Shown: in pieces, positions 9,009 through 17,934 of the stretch
Layout: the number at the start of each line of letters is the position of its first letter
Numbering within the stretch: the first letter of the stretch is position 1
Assembly: GCA_040007095.1 (NCBI GenBank)
Contig: JBDTVS010000183.1
Coordinates: 1 to 53,967 of the forward strand
Source: JBDTVS01 sp040007095
GTDB lineage: Bacteria; Acidobacteriota; Vicinamibacteria; Vicinamibacterales; CAVVIG01
Length of the DNA: 53,967 nt
Direction of reading: 5' to 3'
Notes under the pieces: model-generated
Databases searched by the model: none
Seen by the model: only the letters and a program-made list of their open reading frames with translations
What the model was told of the DNA's origin: nothing
Position numbers and translations under genes: made by a program

Positions 9009-9174
9009 CTAGTGTCCTGCGTCCGACGCTTTAGGACGTCTTCCGGTCGGGGCATCCCGCCTGGCGACGTTGCTCCTCCCTCAGATACTCCCGGTATCCT
9101 CGGTCGTCGCGCCTTGCCATGCGGGCGCCGCGCGCCGGAAGCCGTGTACTAAATCGTCGAACGCAGGACACTAG
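9009..9174 (-). mobile_element. 166-bp MITE-like element with imperfect terminal inverted repeats
   Basis: The ends 9009-9034 and 9149-9174 are inverted repeats of about 26 bp with two mismatches, beginning CTAGTGTCCTGCGT. Each end starts with TA inside CTAG, consistent with a TA target duplication as in IS630/Tc1-type elements. The interior, read on the minus strand, carries an ATG-to-TAA frame of 29 codons (9036-9122, containing ARRDDRGYREYLREEQ). No transposase is present, so it would need one in trans. It lies exactly on the stop codon of the giant gene: removing the element and one TA copy restores a TAG at the same place. Confidence 0.65.
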
Positions 9175-12100
9175 GGGCTGGTACTGAGTGCCGCCGCGCT
9201 GATGTTCACATTGCCATCGCTGCCGCCAGTTGACACCATCGACCAGGTCACGCGCAACGTCTGCCCCGGTCCCCCGGCTCGGTACGTCAAGGTGTAATTC
9301 CGGTCGTATTGAATATTCGCGGTCGCTGACGTGTTCGTGTAGTCGACGGCCGAGCCATCCGACAGATGCGCCGTCAGCGTGCCGCCGCTCCGCCAGCCCC
9401 CCACGTGCACAATCAGCGTCCGTTGAGCGGTGTCGGCCGGCGCCGTGAACGTGAAGCCGTTCCCGGTCCCGAAAATGAACGACCCGCTCGGATCGTTCGT
9501 GCGGCTGGCCGTGGGCGTGCCGCCGGTCCAACTCACGAGCCGCGGATCGTCGGTGTAGATGGTGACGGCGCCGCTCCCCACCACGCTGAACGTGCTCAAT
9601 TGCGAGCCGCCACCCGCCTTGCGGTTCACAGCGCCCGTGCCCCAATCGATCCAATCGGTCGCGCCCTCCGTCGCCAGGTTCACCGCCGCCGAAGAGGTGG
9701 TGACACTGCCAGCCAGGGATCCGACGGCCATCGCCACGTTGGTCAAGGTGAAATTGGCCGGTGTCGCCACCCCGGGGGCGGACGCCGTCACCGTGTAACT
9801 GCCCGCCGTCCCGTTCGCCGTCAGCGTCGGCGCGGTCGCGATGCCGCTGCTATTGGTCGTCGCCGTCGCCGTCGCCGAGCCTCCGAACCTGGCGCTGGCC
9901 CCGCTCGCCGGCGCCGTGAACGTCACGGTCACACCCGATACCGGATTGCTCCCCGCATCCCGCACCGTCGCCTGCAGCGCCGTCCCAAACGCCGTGTTCA
10001 CGACCGTGCTCTGCGGCGTTCCCGCCGTCGCCGTGACGCTGGCGGCCGCGCCAGCCGTGTTGGTCAGGTTGAAATTGGCCGGGGTCGCCACGCCAGGCGC
10101 CGACGCCGTCACGGTGTAGCTGCCTGCCGTCCCATTGGCGGTCAGCGTCGGTGCCGTCGCCACCCCGCTGCCATTGGTCGTCGCCGTCGCCGTCGCCGAG
10201 CCCCCGAAACGGGCGCTGGCCCCGCTCGCCGGCGCCGTGAACGTCACGGTCACACCCGACACCGGATTGTTCCCCGCATCCCGCACCGTCGCCTGCAGCG
10301 CCGTGCCAAATGCCGTGTTGACGATCGTGCTTTGCGGCGTCCCCGCCGCCACCGTCACACTGCCCGTCGACGTCACACTGAGTGCCGCCGCGCTGATGCT
10401 CACGTTGCCGTCGCTGCCGCCGCTCGACACCATCGTCCAGGTCACGCGCAGCGTCTGCCCCGGGCCGTTCGCCCGGTAGGTCAGGGTGTAGTTGCGATCG
10501 TATTGGACGTTCAAGATCGTGCCCGATGCATTGCTGTAGTCCGCCGCCGACGCGTCCGACAGATGCGCCGTCAGCGTTCCCCCGCTTTGCCACCCGCCTA
10601 CATGCACAATCAGCGTTCGTTGAGCGGTGTCGGCCGGCGCCGTGAACGTGAAGCCGTTCCCGGTCCCGAAAATGAACGACCCGCTCGGATCGTTCGTGCG
10701 GCTGGCCGTGGGTGTACCGCCGGTCCAACTCACGAGCCGCGGATCGTCGGTGTAGATCGAGACGGCGCCGCTCCCCACCACGGTGAACGTGCTCAACTGC
10801 GCGCCACCCGCCGCCTTGCGGTTCACACCGCCCGTGCCCCAATCGATCCAGTCGGCCGCGCCCTCGGTCGCCAGGTTGACCGCCGCTGAAGAGGTGGTCA
10901 CACTGCCCGACAAGGCTCCGACGGCCACGGCCACGTTGGTCAGGGTGAAATTGGCCGGCGTGGCCACGCCCGGCGCGGACGCCGTCACCGTGTAGCTGCC
11001 CAGGGTCCCGTTTGCCGTCAGCGTCGGCGCCGTCGCGACGCCGCTGGCGTTGGTCGGCGCCGTCGCCGTCGCTGAACCTCCAAAGCTCGCGCTCGCCCCG
11101 GTCGCCGGCGCCGTGAACGTCACGGTCACGCCCGCCACCGCATTGTTCCCCGCATCCCGCACCGTCGCTTGCAGCGCCGTCGCAAACGCGGTGTTGATGA
11201 CCGCATTCTGTGGCGTTCCCGCGGTCGCCGTGACGCTGGCGGCCGGGCCAGCCGTGTTGGTCAAGGTGAAATTGGCCGGCGTGGCCACCCCCGGCGCGGA
11301 CGCCGTCACCGTGTAACTGCCCACCGTCCCGTTCGCCGTCAGCGTCGGCGCGGTCGCGATGCCGCTGCTATTGGTCGTCGCCGTCGCCGTCGCCGAGCCT
11401 CCGAACCGGGCGCTCGCGCCGCTCGCCGGCGCCGTGAACGTCACGGTTACACCCGACACCGGGTTGTTCCCCGCATCCCGGACTGTCGCCTGCAGCGCGA
11501 TGCCAAACGCGGTGTTGACCACCGTGCTCTGCGGCGTCCCCGCCGTCGCCGTCACGCTGGCGGCCGGACCTGTGGTGTTGGTCAAATTGAAGTTGGCCGG
11601 CGTGGCGACGCCCGGCGCCGACGCCGTCACCGTGTAGCTCCCCACCGTGGCATTGGCCGTCAGCGCCGTCGCCGTCGCCACGCCGCTGCCATTGGTCGTC
11701 GCCGTCGCCGTGGCCGAGCCTCCGAACCGGGCGCTCGCCCCGCTCGCCGGCGCCGTGAACGTCACGGTCACGCCTGCCACCGGATTGTTCCCCGCATCCC
11801 GCACCGTCGCCTGCAGCGCCGTCCCGAACGTCGTGTTGATGACCGTGCTCTGCGGCGTACCCGCGGTCCCCGTGACGCTGGCGGCCGGGCCAGCCGTGTT
11901 CGTCAGGCTGAAATTGGCGGGTGTCGCCACGCCCGGCGCCGACGCCGTCACGGTGTAGCTGCCTGCCGTCCCATTCGCGGTCAGCGTCGGGGCGGTCGCC
12001 ACGCCGCTGCCATCGGTCGTCGCCGTCGCGGTCGCCGAGCCTCCGAAACCGGCACTCGCCCCGCTGACCGGCGCCGTGAACGTCACGGTCACGCCTGCCA

Positions 12101-15100
12101 CCGGGTTGCTCCCCGCGTCCCGCACCGTCGCCTGCAGCGCTGTGCCAAACGCGGTGTTGACCACCGTGCTCTGCGGCGTCCCCGCCGTCGCCGTCACACC
12201 GGCGGCCGGACCCGTCGTGTTGGTCAAACTGAAGTTGGCCGGCGTGGCGACGCCCGACGCCGACGCCGTCACGGTGTAACTGCCTGCCGTCGCATTCGCG
12301 GTCAGCGTTGGTGCCGTCGCCACGCCGCTGCCGTCGGTCGTCGCCGTCGCCGTCGCCGAGCCCCCGAAACGGGCGCTCGCGACGGTCGCCGGCGCCGTGA
12401 ACGTCACCGTCACGCCCGCCACCGGATTGTTCCCCGCATCTCGGACCGTCGCCTGCAGCGCCGTCCCAAACGTCGTGTTGATGACCGTGCTTTGCGGCGT
12501 TCCCGCGCTCGCCGCGACGCTGGCGGCCGCGCCCGCCGTGTTCGTCAGGTTGAAATTGGCCGGCGTCGCCACGCCCGGCGCCGACGCCGTCACCGTGTAG
12601 CCGCCCAGTGTCCCGTTCGCGGTCAGCGCCGGTGCTGTCGCCACACCGCTGCTATCGGTCGTCGCCGTCACCGTCGCCGATCCTCCGAAACCGGCGCTCG
12701 CCCCGCTGGCCGGCGCCGTGAACGTCACCGTCACGCCCGCCACCGGATTGTTCCCGGCGTCCCGCACCGTCGCCTGCAGCGCGGTGCCAAACGTCGCGTT
12801 GATGCCCGTACTCTGCGGCGTTCCCGCGGTCGCCGCGACGCTGGCGGCCGCGCCCGCCGTGTTCGTCAGGCTGAAATTGGCCGGTGTCGCCACGCCCGGC
12901 GCCGACGCCGTCACGGTGTAGCTGCCTGCCGTCCCATTCGCGGTCAGCGTCGGGGCGGTCGCCACGCCGCTGCCATCGGTCGTCGCCGTCGCGGTCGCCG
13001 ATCCTCCGAACCCGGCGCTCGCCCCGCTGGCCGGCGCTGTGAACGTCACGGTCGCGCCTGCCACCGGATTGTTCCCCGCGTCCCGCACCGTCGCCTGCAG
13101 CGCGGTGCCGAACGCCGTGTTGACCACCGTGCTCTGAGGCGTGCCGGCCGTCGCCGTCACGCTGCCCGTCGACGTGACGACGAGTGCCGCCGCGCTGATG
13201 CTCACATTGCCATCGCTGCCGCCACTCGACACCATCGTCCAGGTCACGCGCAACGTCTGCCCGGGACCGCCAGCGCGGTACGACAGGCTGTAGTTGCGAT
13301 CGTATTGGACGTTCCCGACCGTGCTCGACGTATCGCTGTAGCTTCCCGCCGACCCGTCCGACAGCTGTGCCGTCAGCCTCCCGCCGCTTTGCCAGCCGCC
13401 TACGTGCACAATCAGCGTCCGCTGAGTGGTGTCGGCCGGCGCCGTGAACGTGAAGCCGTTGCCCGTCCCGAAGATGAACGACCCGGTCGGATCGTTTATC
13501 CGGTTAGGTGTGGGCGTACCGCCCGTCCAGTTCAGAAACCGTGGGTCATCGTCGTAGAGCAGAACCGATCCGGTCCCTACCTGCGTGAAGTCACTGAGTT
13601 GCGCGCCGCCCCCCGCCTTGCGATTGACACCACCCGATCCCCACGTGATCCAGTCGGTCGTGCCCTCCGTCGCCAGGTTCACCGATGCCGAGGAGGTGTT
13701 CACACTGCCTGACAAGGATCCGGCGACCATGGCCACGTTGGTCAGGCTGAAGTTGGCCGGCGTGGCCACACCCGGCGCGGACGCCGTCACGATGTAGCTG
13801 CCGAGCGTCCCGTTGGCGGTCAGCGTCGGCGCCGTCGCAATGCCGCTGCCACTCGTCGTTGCCGTGGCCGTCGCCGAGCCTCCGAAACGAGCGCTCGCCC
13901 CGCTGGCTGGCGCCGTGAACGTCACGGTGACACCCGGCACCGGGTTGTTCCCCGCGTCCCGCACCGTCGCCTGCAGCGCCGTTCCAAACGCCGTATTGAT
14001 CACCGCACTCTGCGGCGTTCCGGCCGTGGCGCTGACCGTCGTGGCCACACTGGCCGTGTTGGTCAGGTTGAAGCCAGCCGATGTCGGAATGCCCGGCGCG
14101 GACGCCGTCACCGTGTAGCTGCCCGCTGTCCCATTCGCCGTCAGCGCGGGCGCCGTCGCCACGCCGCTGCCATTGGTCGTCGCCGTCGTCGTCGCCGATC
14201 CTCCGAAACCGGCGCTCGCCCCGCTGGCCGGCGCCGTGAACGTCACGGTGACACCCGGCACCGGATTGTTCCCCGCATCTCGCACCGTCGCCTGCAGCGC
14301 CGTCCCGAACACCGTATTGACGACCGTGCTCTGCGGCGTTCCCGCCGTTGCCGTGATGCCAGTCGTTGGCGCACCACTTAGCGCCGCGGCGCTGATATTC
14401 ACGTTGCTGTCACCAGAGACCATGGTCCACGTCACACGTAACGTCTGGCCCGGCCCTGCGGCCCGATAGGTCAGCGTGTAGTTGCGATCGTATTGAATAT
14501 TCAAAGTGGTCGAGGCATCCGTGTAATCGACCGCCGAAGCGTCCGACAAGTGCGCCGTCAACGTTCCACCACTGTGCCAGCCGCCGACGTGCACGATCAG
14601 CCTCCGCTCGGTGGCATCAGCCGGCGCTGTGAACGTAAAGCCTCTGCCCGTCCCGAGCGTATAAAAGCCGGACGGATTATTGGAACTGCTGGCGGTCGGT
14701 GTTCCACCTGTCCAGCTCAGGAGCCTCGGGTCGTCGTCATAAGTGAGAACCGATCCGCCTCCCACTGGCGTGACGGCGCTGATCTGACCGCCGCCGTCCA
14801 CTTTTCGGTTCACACCGCCAGCGCCCCAATGAATCCAGTCACTGGGCCCTTCCGATGACAAGTTGACTGACGCACTGGATGTGGTGACATTGCCGCTCAG
14901 GGCCCCGTTGCCGGAATTCGGCCGCAAGCCCAACACGTCAACGGTGGACTGTGAGCCGACATACACCTTGCCGTTGGCAATGGTGGGCACTGCAAACTTT
15001 ATGGCCCAGTTCAACTGGTCCGTGGGCACCTGGAGTGTGTTGTACAGTTCGTTGGACAGATTCGAGGCATCGTAGGCGTGCAAAACCGCCGGACTGCTGG

Positions 15101-16736
15101 AAGGCAGCGTGGACGACCGGCGGACGATCCAGACGATGCCATTGCTCGAGCCGTTAGCCGATACGCTCGGCACCGCCCCCGGAAAGCCGACAGTCGTGAC
15201 TGATTGCACGGGTACGGGAGAGAGCGCACCGTTCGAGATCTGGTAGGCCTTCAGCGCGTCGCCAGTGGCCTGAAAATACAACTGTCCATTGAAATAGGCT
15301 GGAATGCCGAACATCGCACCCAGGTTGTCGTCCGGTATGACTTGGACAACGTCATCGCACTGAGGTCCGCACCGCTGATAACCTCCGAGATCGTCCCGAT
15401 CGATCAGGTAAACTCTGCCTGTCTTTACCGGAGCCACCAGAAGATGCGGGCGGCTCCCTGACTGATCCGGCAGCGCCACAACTCCGCCCGCACCGAAATC
15501 CAGATCGGCCGAATTGAGGAGATCCTGGTCCGCCGGGGTGAAGGACTGAACGACACTGAGCCCAGTGCTGCCGGAGAGCTTGAGCACGCTGTCGCCGAAA
15601 TCGGGGGATGGACCGGTTGGCGAAAACGTCCCGTTGCCAGTTGAGAGGTAAATGTTGCCTTGAGCGTCCGCCGCCGGCGCGGCGCCACTCATCCATATGG
15701 CCCCGAGGTTACCGTTCGGGGTGGTATTGAACACCGAGACCGGGGCGAGGGTGGTCGCGCTGTGCCCGAGGATCCAGCCATGAGCCGGGTTATTGTCATC
15801 GTGCGATCCCCAAGCGGTGTAGACCACGCCACCGACCAAAAGCAGACCGGATCGGTTCAGATGGGTCAGTGCCCACAGCGGGACTTCGCCGTTGACACTG
15901 CCAGCGCCCGCTCCCGGTACCTTGGGTCCACTGACATACACAAAGTTTCCGCCCGCCAGGATCATGTCGGCAATGACTGCCGGACCGCCCAGTTTCGCAG
16001 CTCCCGTCGTAATGTCCAGGGCGTGCAACCGCAAGACATAGTGGATATCGCCCTGGCGGTCCTCTTTGGTCTTTGCGACCACGTACAAGGTGCCCGTGCT
16101 CCGGTCGATGACGGGAGTGCCCGTGATCCCGATCTCCGGCACGATGGCAGACGTAAAGGCATCGGAGCTTGGAACCGTGGTCACGCCGTTCGCCGGGTCG
16201 ATGAAGCTCGTCCGCCACAGTAGACCGATGTTGTTGTCGTCCGCGTCGAACGCATAGACGCTGTTGTGTTCGGTCGCCACGAACACGACATTGTGAGTCC
16301 CTTTGCCAGGGATGAGCAGATTCGACACATACAAAGGCTGAGCGTAGACGCTGCCATCGACGTCATACGAAAACAGCCTGCCGAACGTGCTGGAGTTCAC
16401 GTTTGCCGGAGTGAGAACGGTTTCAGCGACATTTTGTCCGGCACGGCCGTTGTCGTTGTGATAGGTCAACACGTCGACCTGTCCAACGGCGCTCGACGGG
16501 TATAAACAGAGGAACGCGGCGACAGCCGCTATCGTCACGGTAGTGGTGATCGACCGGCCAGCCAGCGGTGATCGAATCACACTGAGAGGAGCGGTGTGGC
16601 GATGAAAGGGGCTTCTAAATACTCGAAGTCTACTGGCGTCGCAGGATGCAGTTGGAGCACCACTATTCATGCCGTGAATCCTCGGAGGTTCTGACGAAGG
16701 CCGCGTGGATCGATAAATCAATGGCGCAACTGCCAT
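9171..16736 (-). CDS. giant exported protein: PQQ-like propeller head plus Ig-like and companion repeat modules
   Basis: This protein of about 2521 residues has a hydrophobic signal (TTTVTIAAVAAFLCLYPSS) near residue 70. Residues 88-610 form a quinoprotein-like propeller (VLTYHNDNGRAGQN, EHNSVYAFDADDN). The rest is modular: module A (about 185 residues, with DWIDWGTGGVNRK and LIVHVGGWQSGG) and an Ig-like Big_1/invasin-type module of 107 residues (AGTPQST ... ALQATVRDAGNNPV ... SYTVTASAPGVATPANF). The order is A1, Ig x2, A2, Ig x7, A3, Ig x2, A4. It is probably a cell-surface or secreted adhesin-like protein. The start is uncertain: ATG at 16670 (GAGGA upstream) is an alternative to 16736. The C-terminus stops just after module A4, with the stop at a MITE insertion site. 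Confidence 0.8.
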   Translation of the reverse strand: MAVAPLIYRSTRPSSEPPRIHGMNSGAPTASCDASRLRVFRSPFHRHTAPLSVIRSPLAGRSITTTVTIAAVAAFLCLYPSSAVGQVDVLTYHNDNGRAGQNVAETVLTPANVNSSTFGRLFSYDVDGSVYAQPLYVSNLLIPGKGTHNVVFVATEHNSVYAFDADDNNIGLLWRTSFIDPANGVTTVPSSDAFTSAIVPEIGITGTPVIDRSTGTLYVVAKTKEDRQGDIHYVLRLHALDITTGAAKLGGPAVIADMILAGGNFVYVSGPKVPGAGAGSVNGEVPLWALTHLNRSGLLLVGGVVYTAWGSHDDNNPAHGWILGHSATTLAPVSVFNTTPNGNLGAIWMSGAAPAADAQGNIYLSTGNGTFSPTGPSPDFGDSVLKLSGSTGLSVVQSFTPADQDLLNSADLDFGAGGVVALPDQSGSRPHLLVAPVKTGRVYLIDRDDLGGYQRCGPQCDDVVQVIPDDNLGAMFGIPAYFNGQLYFQATGDALKAYQISNGALSPVPVQSVTTVGFPGAVPSVSANGSSNGIVWIVRRSSTLPSSSPAVLHAYDASNLSNELYNTLQVPTDQLNWAIKFAVPTIANGKVYVGSQSTVDVLGLRPNSGNGALSGNVTTSSASVNLSSEGPSDWIHWGAGGVNRKVDGGGQISAVTPVGGGSVLTYDDDPRLLSWTGGTPTASSSNNPSGFYTLGTGRGFTFTAPADATERRLIVHVGGWHSGGTLTAHLSDASAVDYTDASTTLNIQYDRNYTLTYRAAGPGQTLRVTWTMVSGDSNVNISAAALSGAPTTGITATAGTPQSTVVNTVFGTALQATVRDAGNNPVPGVTVTFTAPASGASAGFGGSATTTATTNGSGVATAPALTANGTAGSYTVTASAPGIPTSAGFNLTNTASVATTVSATAGTPQSAVINTAFGTALQATVRDAGNNPVPGVTVTFTAPASGASARFGGSATATATTSGSGIATAPTLTANGTLGSYIVTASAPGVATPANFSLTNVAMVAGSLSGSVNTSSASVNLATEGTTDWITWGSGGVNRKAGGGAQLSDFTQVGTGSVLLYDDDPRFLNWTGGTPTPNRINDPTGSFIFGTGNGFTFTAPADTTQRTLIVHVGGWQSGGRLTAQLSDGSAGSYSDTSSTVGNVQYDRNYSLSYRAGGPGQTLRVTWTMVSSGGSDGNVSISAAALVVTSTGSVTATAGTPQSTVVNTAFGTALQATVRDAGNNPVAGATVTFTAPASGASAGFGGSATATATTDGSGVATAPTLTANGTAGSYTVTASAPGVATPANFSLTNTAGAAASVAATAGTPQSTGINATFGTALQATVRDAGNNPVAGVTVTFTAPASGASAGFGGSATVTATTDSSGVATAPALTANGTLGGYTVTASAPGVATPANFNLTNTAGAAASVAASAGTPQSTVINTTFGTALQATVRDAGNNPVAGVTVTFTAPATVASARFGGSATATATTDGSGVATAPTLTANATAGSYTVTASASGVATPANFSLTNTTGPAAGVTATAGTPQSTVVNTAFGTALQATVRDAGSNPVAGVTVTFTAPVSGASAGFGGSATATATTDGSGVATAPTLTANGTAGSYTVTASAPGVATPANFSLTNTAGPAASVTGTAGTPQSTVINTTFGTALQATVRDAGNNPVAGVTVTFTAPASGASARFGGSATATATTNGSGVATATALTANATVGSYTVTASAPGVATPANFNLTNTTGPAASVTATAGTPQSTVVNTAFGIALQATVRDAGNNPVSGVTVTFTAPASGASARFGGSATATATTNSSGIATAPTLTANGTVGSYTVTASAPGVATPANFTLTNTAGPAASVTATAGTPQNAVINTAFATALQATVRDAGNNAVAGVTVTFTAPATGASASFGGSATATAPTNASGVATAPTLTANGTLGSYTVTASAPGVATPANFTLTNVAVAVGALSGSVTTSSAAVNLATEGAADWIDWGTGGVNRKAAGGAQLSTFTVVGSGAVSIYTDDPRLVSWTGGTPTASRTNDPSGSFIFGTGNGFTFTAPADTAQRTLIVHVGGWQSGGTLTAHLSDASAADYSNASGTILNVQYDRNYTLTYRANGPGQTLRVTWTMVSSGGSDGNVSISAAALSVTSTGSVTVAAGTPQSTIVNTAFGTALQATVRDAGNNPVSGVTVTFTAPASGASARFGGSATATATTNGSGVATAPTLTANGTAGSYTVTASAPGVATPANFNLTNTAGAAASVTATAGTPQSTVVNTAFGTALQATVRDAGSNPVSGVTVTFTAPASGASARFGGSATATATTNSSGIATAPTLTANGTAGSYTVTASAPGVATPANFTLTNVAMAVGSLAGSVTTSSAAVNLATEGATDWIDWGTGAVNRKAGGGSQLSTFSVVGSGAVTIYTDDPRLVSWTGGTPTASRTNDPSGSFIFGTGNGFTFTAPADTAQRTLIVHVGGWRSGGTLTAHLSDGSAVDYTNTSATANIQYDRNYTLTYRAGGPGQTLRVTWSMVSTGGSDGNVNISAAALSTSP
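9175..9717 (-). repeat. module A4 of the giant protein
   Basis: The fourth and last copy of the 185-residue companion module, recognised by the phrases ATEGATDWIDWGTG, DDPRLVSWTGGTP and LRVTWSMV. It is nearly full length; only a few residues follow it before the stop. Confidence 0.75.
9718..10359 (-). repeat. Ig-like modules 10-11 (2 x 321 bp)
   Basis: Two tandem 107-residue Ig-like modules. The GNNPV-encoding segment recurs exactly 321 bp apart (CCCCGCATCC on the plus strand at 9951 and 10272). Boundaries are approximate to a few codons. Confidence 0.8.
10360..10914 (-). repeat. module A3 of the giant protein
   Basis: The third copy of the companion module, 555 bp by subtraction: consecutive Ig landmarks at 10272 and 11148 are 876 bp apart, which is 321 plus 555. 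Confidence 0.75.
10915..13161 (-). repeat. Ig-like modules 3-9 (7 x 321 bp)
   Basis: Seven tandem modules with landmarks at 11148, 11469, 11790, 12111, 12432, 12753 and 13074, each exactly 321 bp from the next. No indel has accumulated across 2.2 kb, which suggests in-frame selection or recent homogenisation. Confidence 0.85.
13162..13716 (-). repeat. module A2 of the giant protein
   Basis: The second companion module, again 555 bp (landmarks at 13074 and 13950 are 876 bp apart). It carries ATEGTTDWITWGSGG and LLYDDDPRFLNWTGG, slightly diverged from A3 and A4. Confidence 0.75.
13717..14358 (-). repeat. Ig-like modules 1-2 (2 x 321 bp)
   Basis: The first two Ig-like modules in protein order, landmarks at 13950 and 14271, spaced 321 bp. 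Confidence 0.8.
14359..14913 (-). repeat. module A1 of the giant protein
   Basis: The first and most diverged companion module, joining the propeller head to the repeat stalk (SSEGPSDWIHWGAGG, LIVHVGGWHSGG). Confidence 0.7.
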
Positions 16737-16983
16737 TGACCTCGAGATCAGCCGATCATGATGATCCCGGACGCAACTGGAACACAGGACCAGCGGGACA
16801 AAGACCCGTGGGCCCGCATCGACACCTCATCGCGAGGGTGGCTCTATTCCCGGGCGCGCCTGGTTATTGCGCTACTGGGTGCGCATCTCCCAACACCGGC
16901 GAAACAAAGGGCGTGCGATCCGGGAGGTCATTGCGGCCCGGGTGCACGTTTTGCACTCGCTCGGTCGCGACGACGGGAAGCCC

Positions 16984-17586
16984 TCACCTGTCCCCTTCGG
17001 CGCGAAAGCGCGTTTTGCCCATGCGTACCTGAGCACCAAGCACACGACCATCGCCCGACAGCGTGACCTCGTAGATCAGAGGCAAAGGCGCCTGGCGTAG
17101 ACTCTGGTATGACGAGGATATCGAGCCAGTGGCGACCAAACGCTGCTCGGAGACGACCTCCAATGGGAATCGACCGAGACCGACGGAGCTGGCCGGAAGC
17201 GAACAGGTGTTCATGACAGTTCCGACTCCCACGAAATCCTGCCTGGACGTCATCCCCAGGCCGACCGTTTTCGAAATGCTGCTCCGCAACTTCGTGAACA
17301 TCGTCCCGCGCAGTGAGAATGATTCCACTTGAATCTCGATCGACCCTGTGACGAAGATGTCTTCCACATCAGCGTTGAGGACTCCGGACCACGGGACCGT
17401 TACACTGCTCGTGACTCGCGATACACCCTGCGAGAGGGCGGGTCCGGTCACGGGCGGAGCCAGTAGGAGGAACGCCAGGGCCAGGCTGCGGACGCCGATG
17501 GTTCTCAGCGCTGCCAGCCGGTCCGACGCTGGAGAGTGGTGTCTTGCGATCACACGCGTCCTTTCAGTCGGGTCACGAAAGGCCAC
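16984..17586 (-). CDS. small exported hypothetical protein
   Basis: The 200-residue protein has an N-terminal hydrophobic stretch (SLALAFLLLAPPVTGPALS, about residues 34-52) that reads as a signal peptide after a long, charged n-region. The remainder is rich in Val, Ser and Thr with alternating hydrophobics (VTVPWSGVLNADVEDIFVTG), suggesting a beta-sandwich. I do not recognise the family. A promoter-like pair upstream (17675-17704) supports transcription. The single cysteine (TCSLP) gives no metal or disulfide clue. Confidence 0.55.
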   Translation of the reverse strand: MAFRDPTERTRVIARHHSPASDRLAALRTIGVRSLALAFLLLAPPVTGPALSQGVSRVTSSVTVPWSGVLNADVEDIFVTGSIEIQVESFSLRGTMFTKLRSSISKTVGLGMTSRQDFVGVGTVMNTCSLPASSVGLGRFPLEVVSEQRLVATGSISSSYQSLRQAPLPLIYEVTLSGDGRVLGAQVRMGKTRFRAEGDR

Positions 17587-17934
17587 GACCCCGTCGTTTC
17601 AATAACCAATATTTGCGTGAGCAACGCCGACTGATAGATCTCGACTAGATCTCGGCCCGACGCTCTGGGTGGCGATTATATTCTCGAAAAGATCGTCCTG
17701 ATAAAATCTTTCTTCGCATGCACGAGCTGGCAGTGTCTTCAGACTGGTGGAACAGTGGAAGTCGCGTCATCATCGGACGGCACGGGGCCCGACACGATCG
17801 GTTTTTCTGTCATATGAGCGGAACGCCGAGCTGTGCGGCAATTAGGGAGCGGGGGCGAGGAAGTAACTGACCTTCGTCAGCCTGACGAGTCAGTGATTCT
17901 GAGCCAATTGCTCCATGGAAGAGCTGGAGCGAAG
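17587..17934. other. 348-bp gene-free gap, AT-richer than its surroundings
   Basis: It holds the candidate minus-strand promoter at 17675-17704. No ORF with recognisable protein features and no clear terminator for the SET-domain gene are visible. Confidence 0.5.
17675..17704 (-). promoter_or_regulatory. candidate sigma70 promoter for the gene at 16984-17586
   Basis: On the minus strand there is a perfect -10 TATAAT (17680 to 17675) and a -35-like TTATCA (17704 to 17699) with an 18-nt spacer. This is unusual in such GC-rich DNA. It predicts a start near 17668 and a leader of about 80 nt. Confidence 0.4.

Larger units (their letters stand above)
8848..9170. other. gene-free stretch with diverged repeat arm, terminator and MITE
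   Basis: After the PQQ stop there is a short direct repeat of GGCGCCCCGCCGGCAA (8879-8894 and 8895-8910). It is followed by a 67-bp segment (8906-8972) that matches, in inverted orientation, the core of the MITE at 9009-9174. The terminator hairpin and the MITE fill the rest. No separate gene is supported here. Confidence 0.6.

Noticed and set aside
9366..13712. Very long plus-strand frames opposite the giant gene
   Set aside because: Arg/His-rich, repeat at 321 bp in step with the minus-strand modules, no start context; they are shadows of the repeats.
9171..14913. CRISPR-like or non-coding repeat array
   Set aside because: The repeats are 321 bp and 555 bp, open in one frame and encode protein modules; no short repeat/spacer pattern exists in the window.
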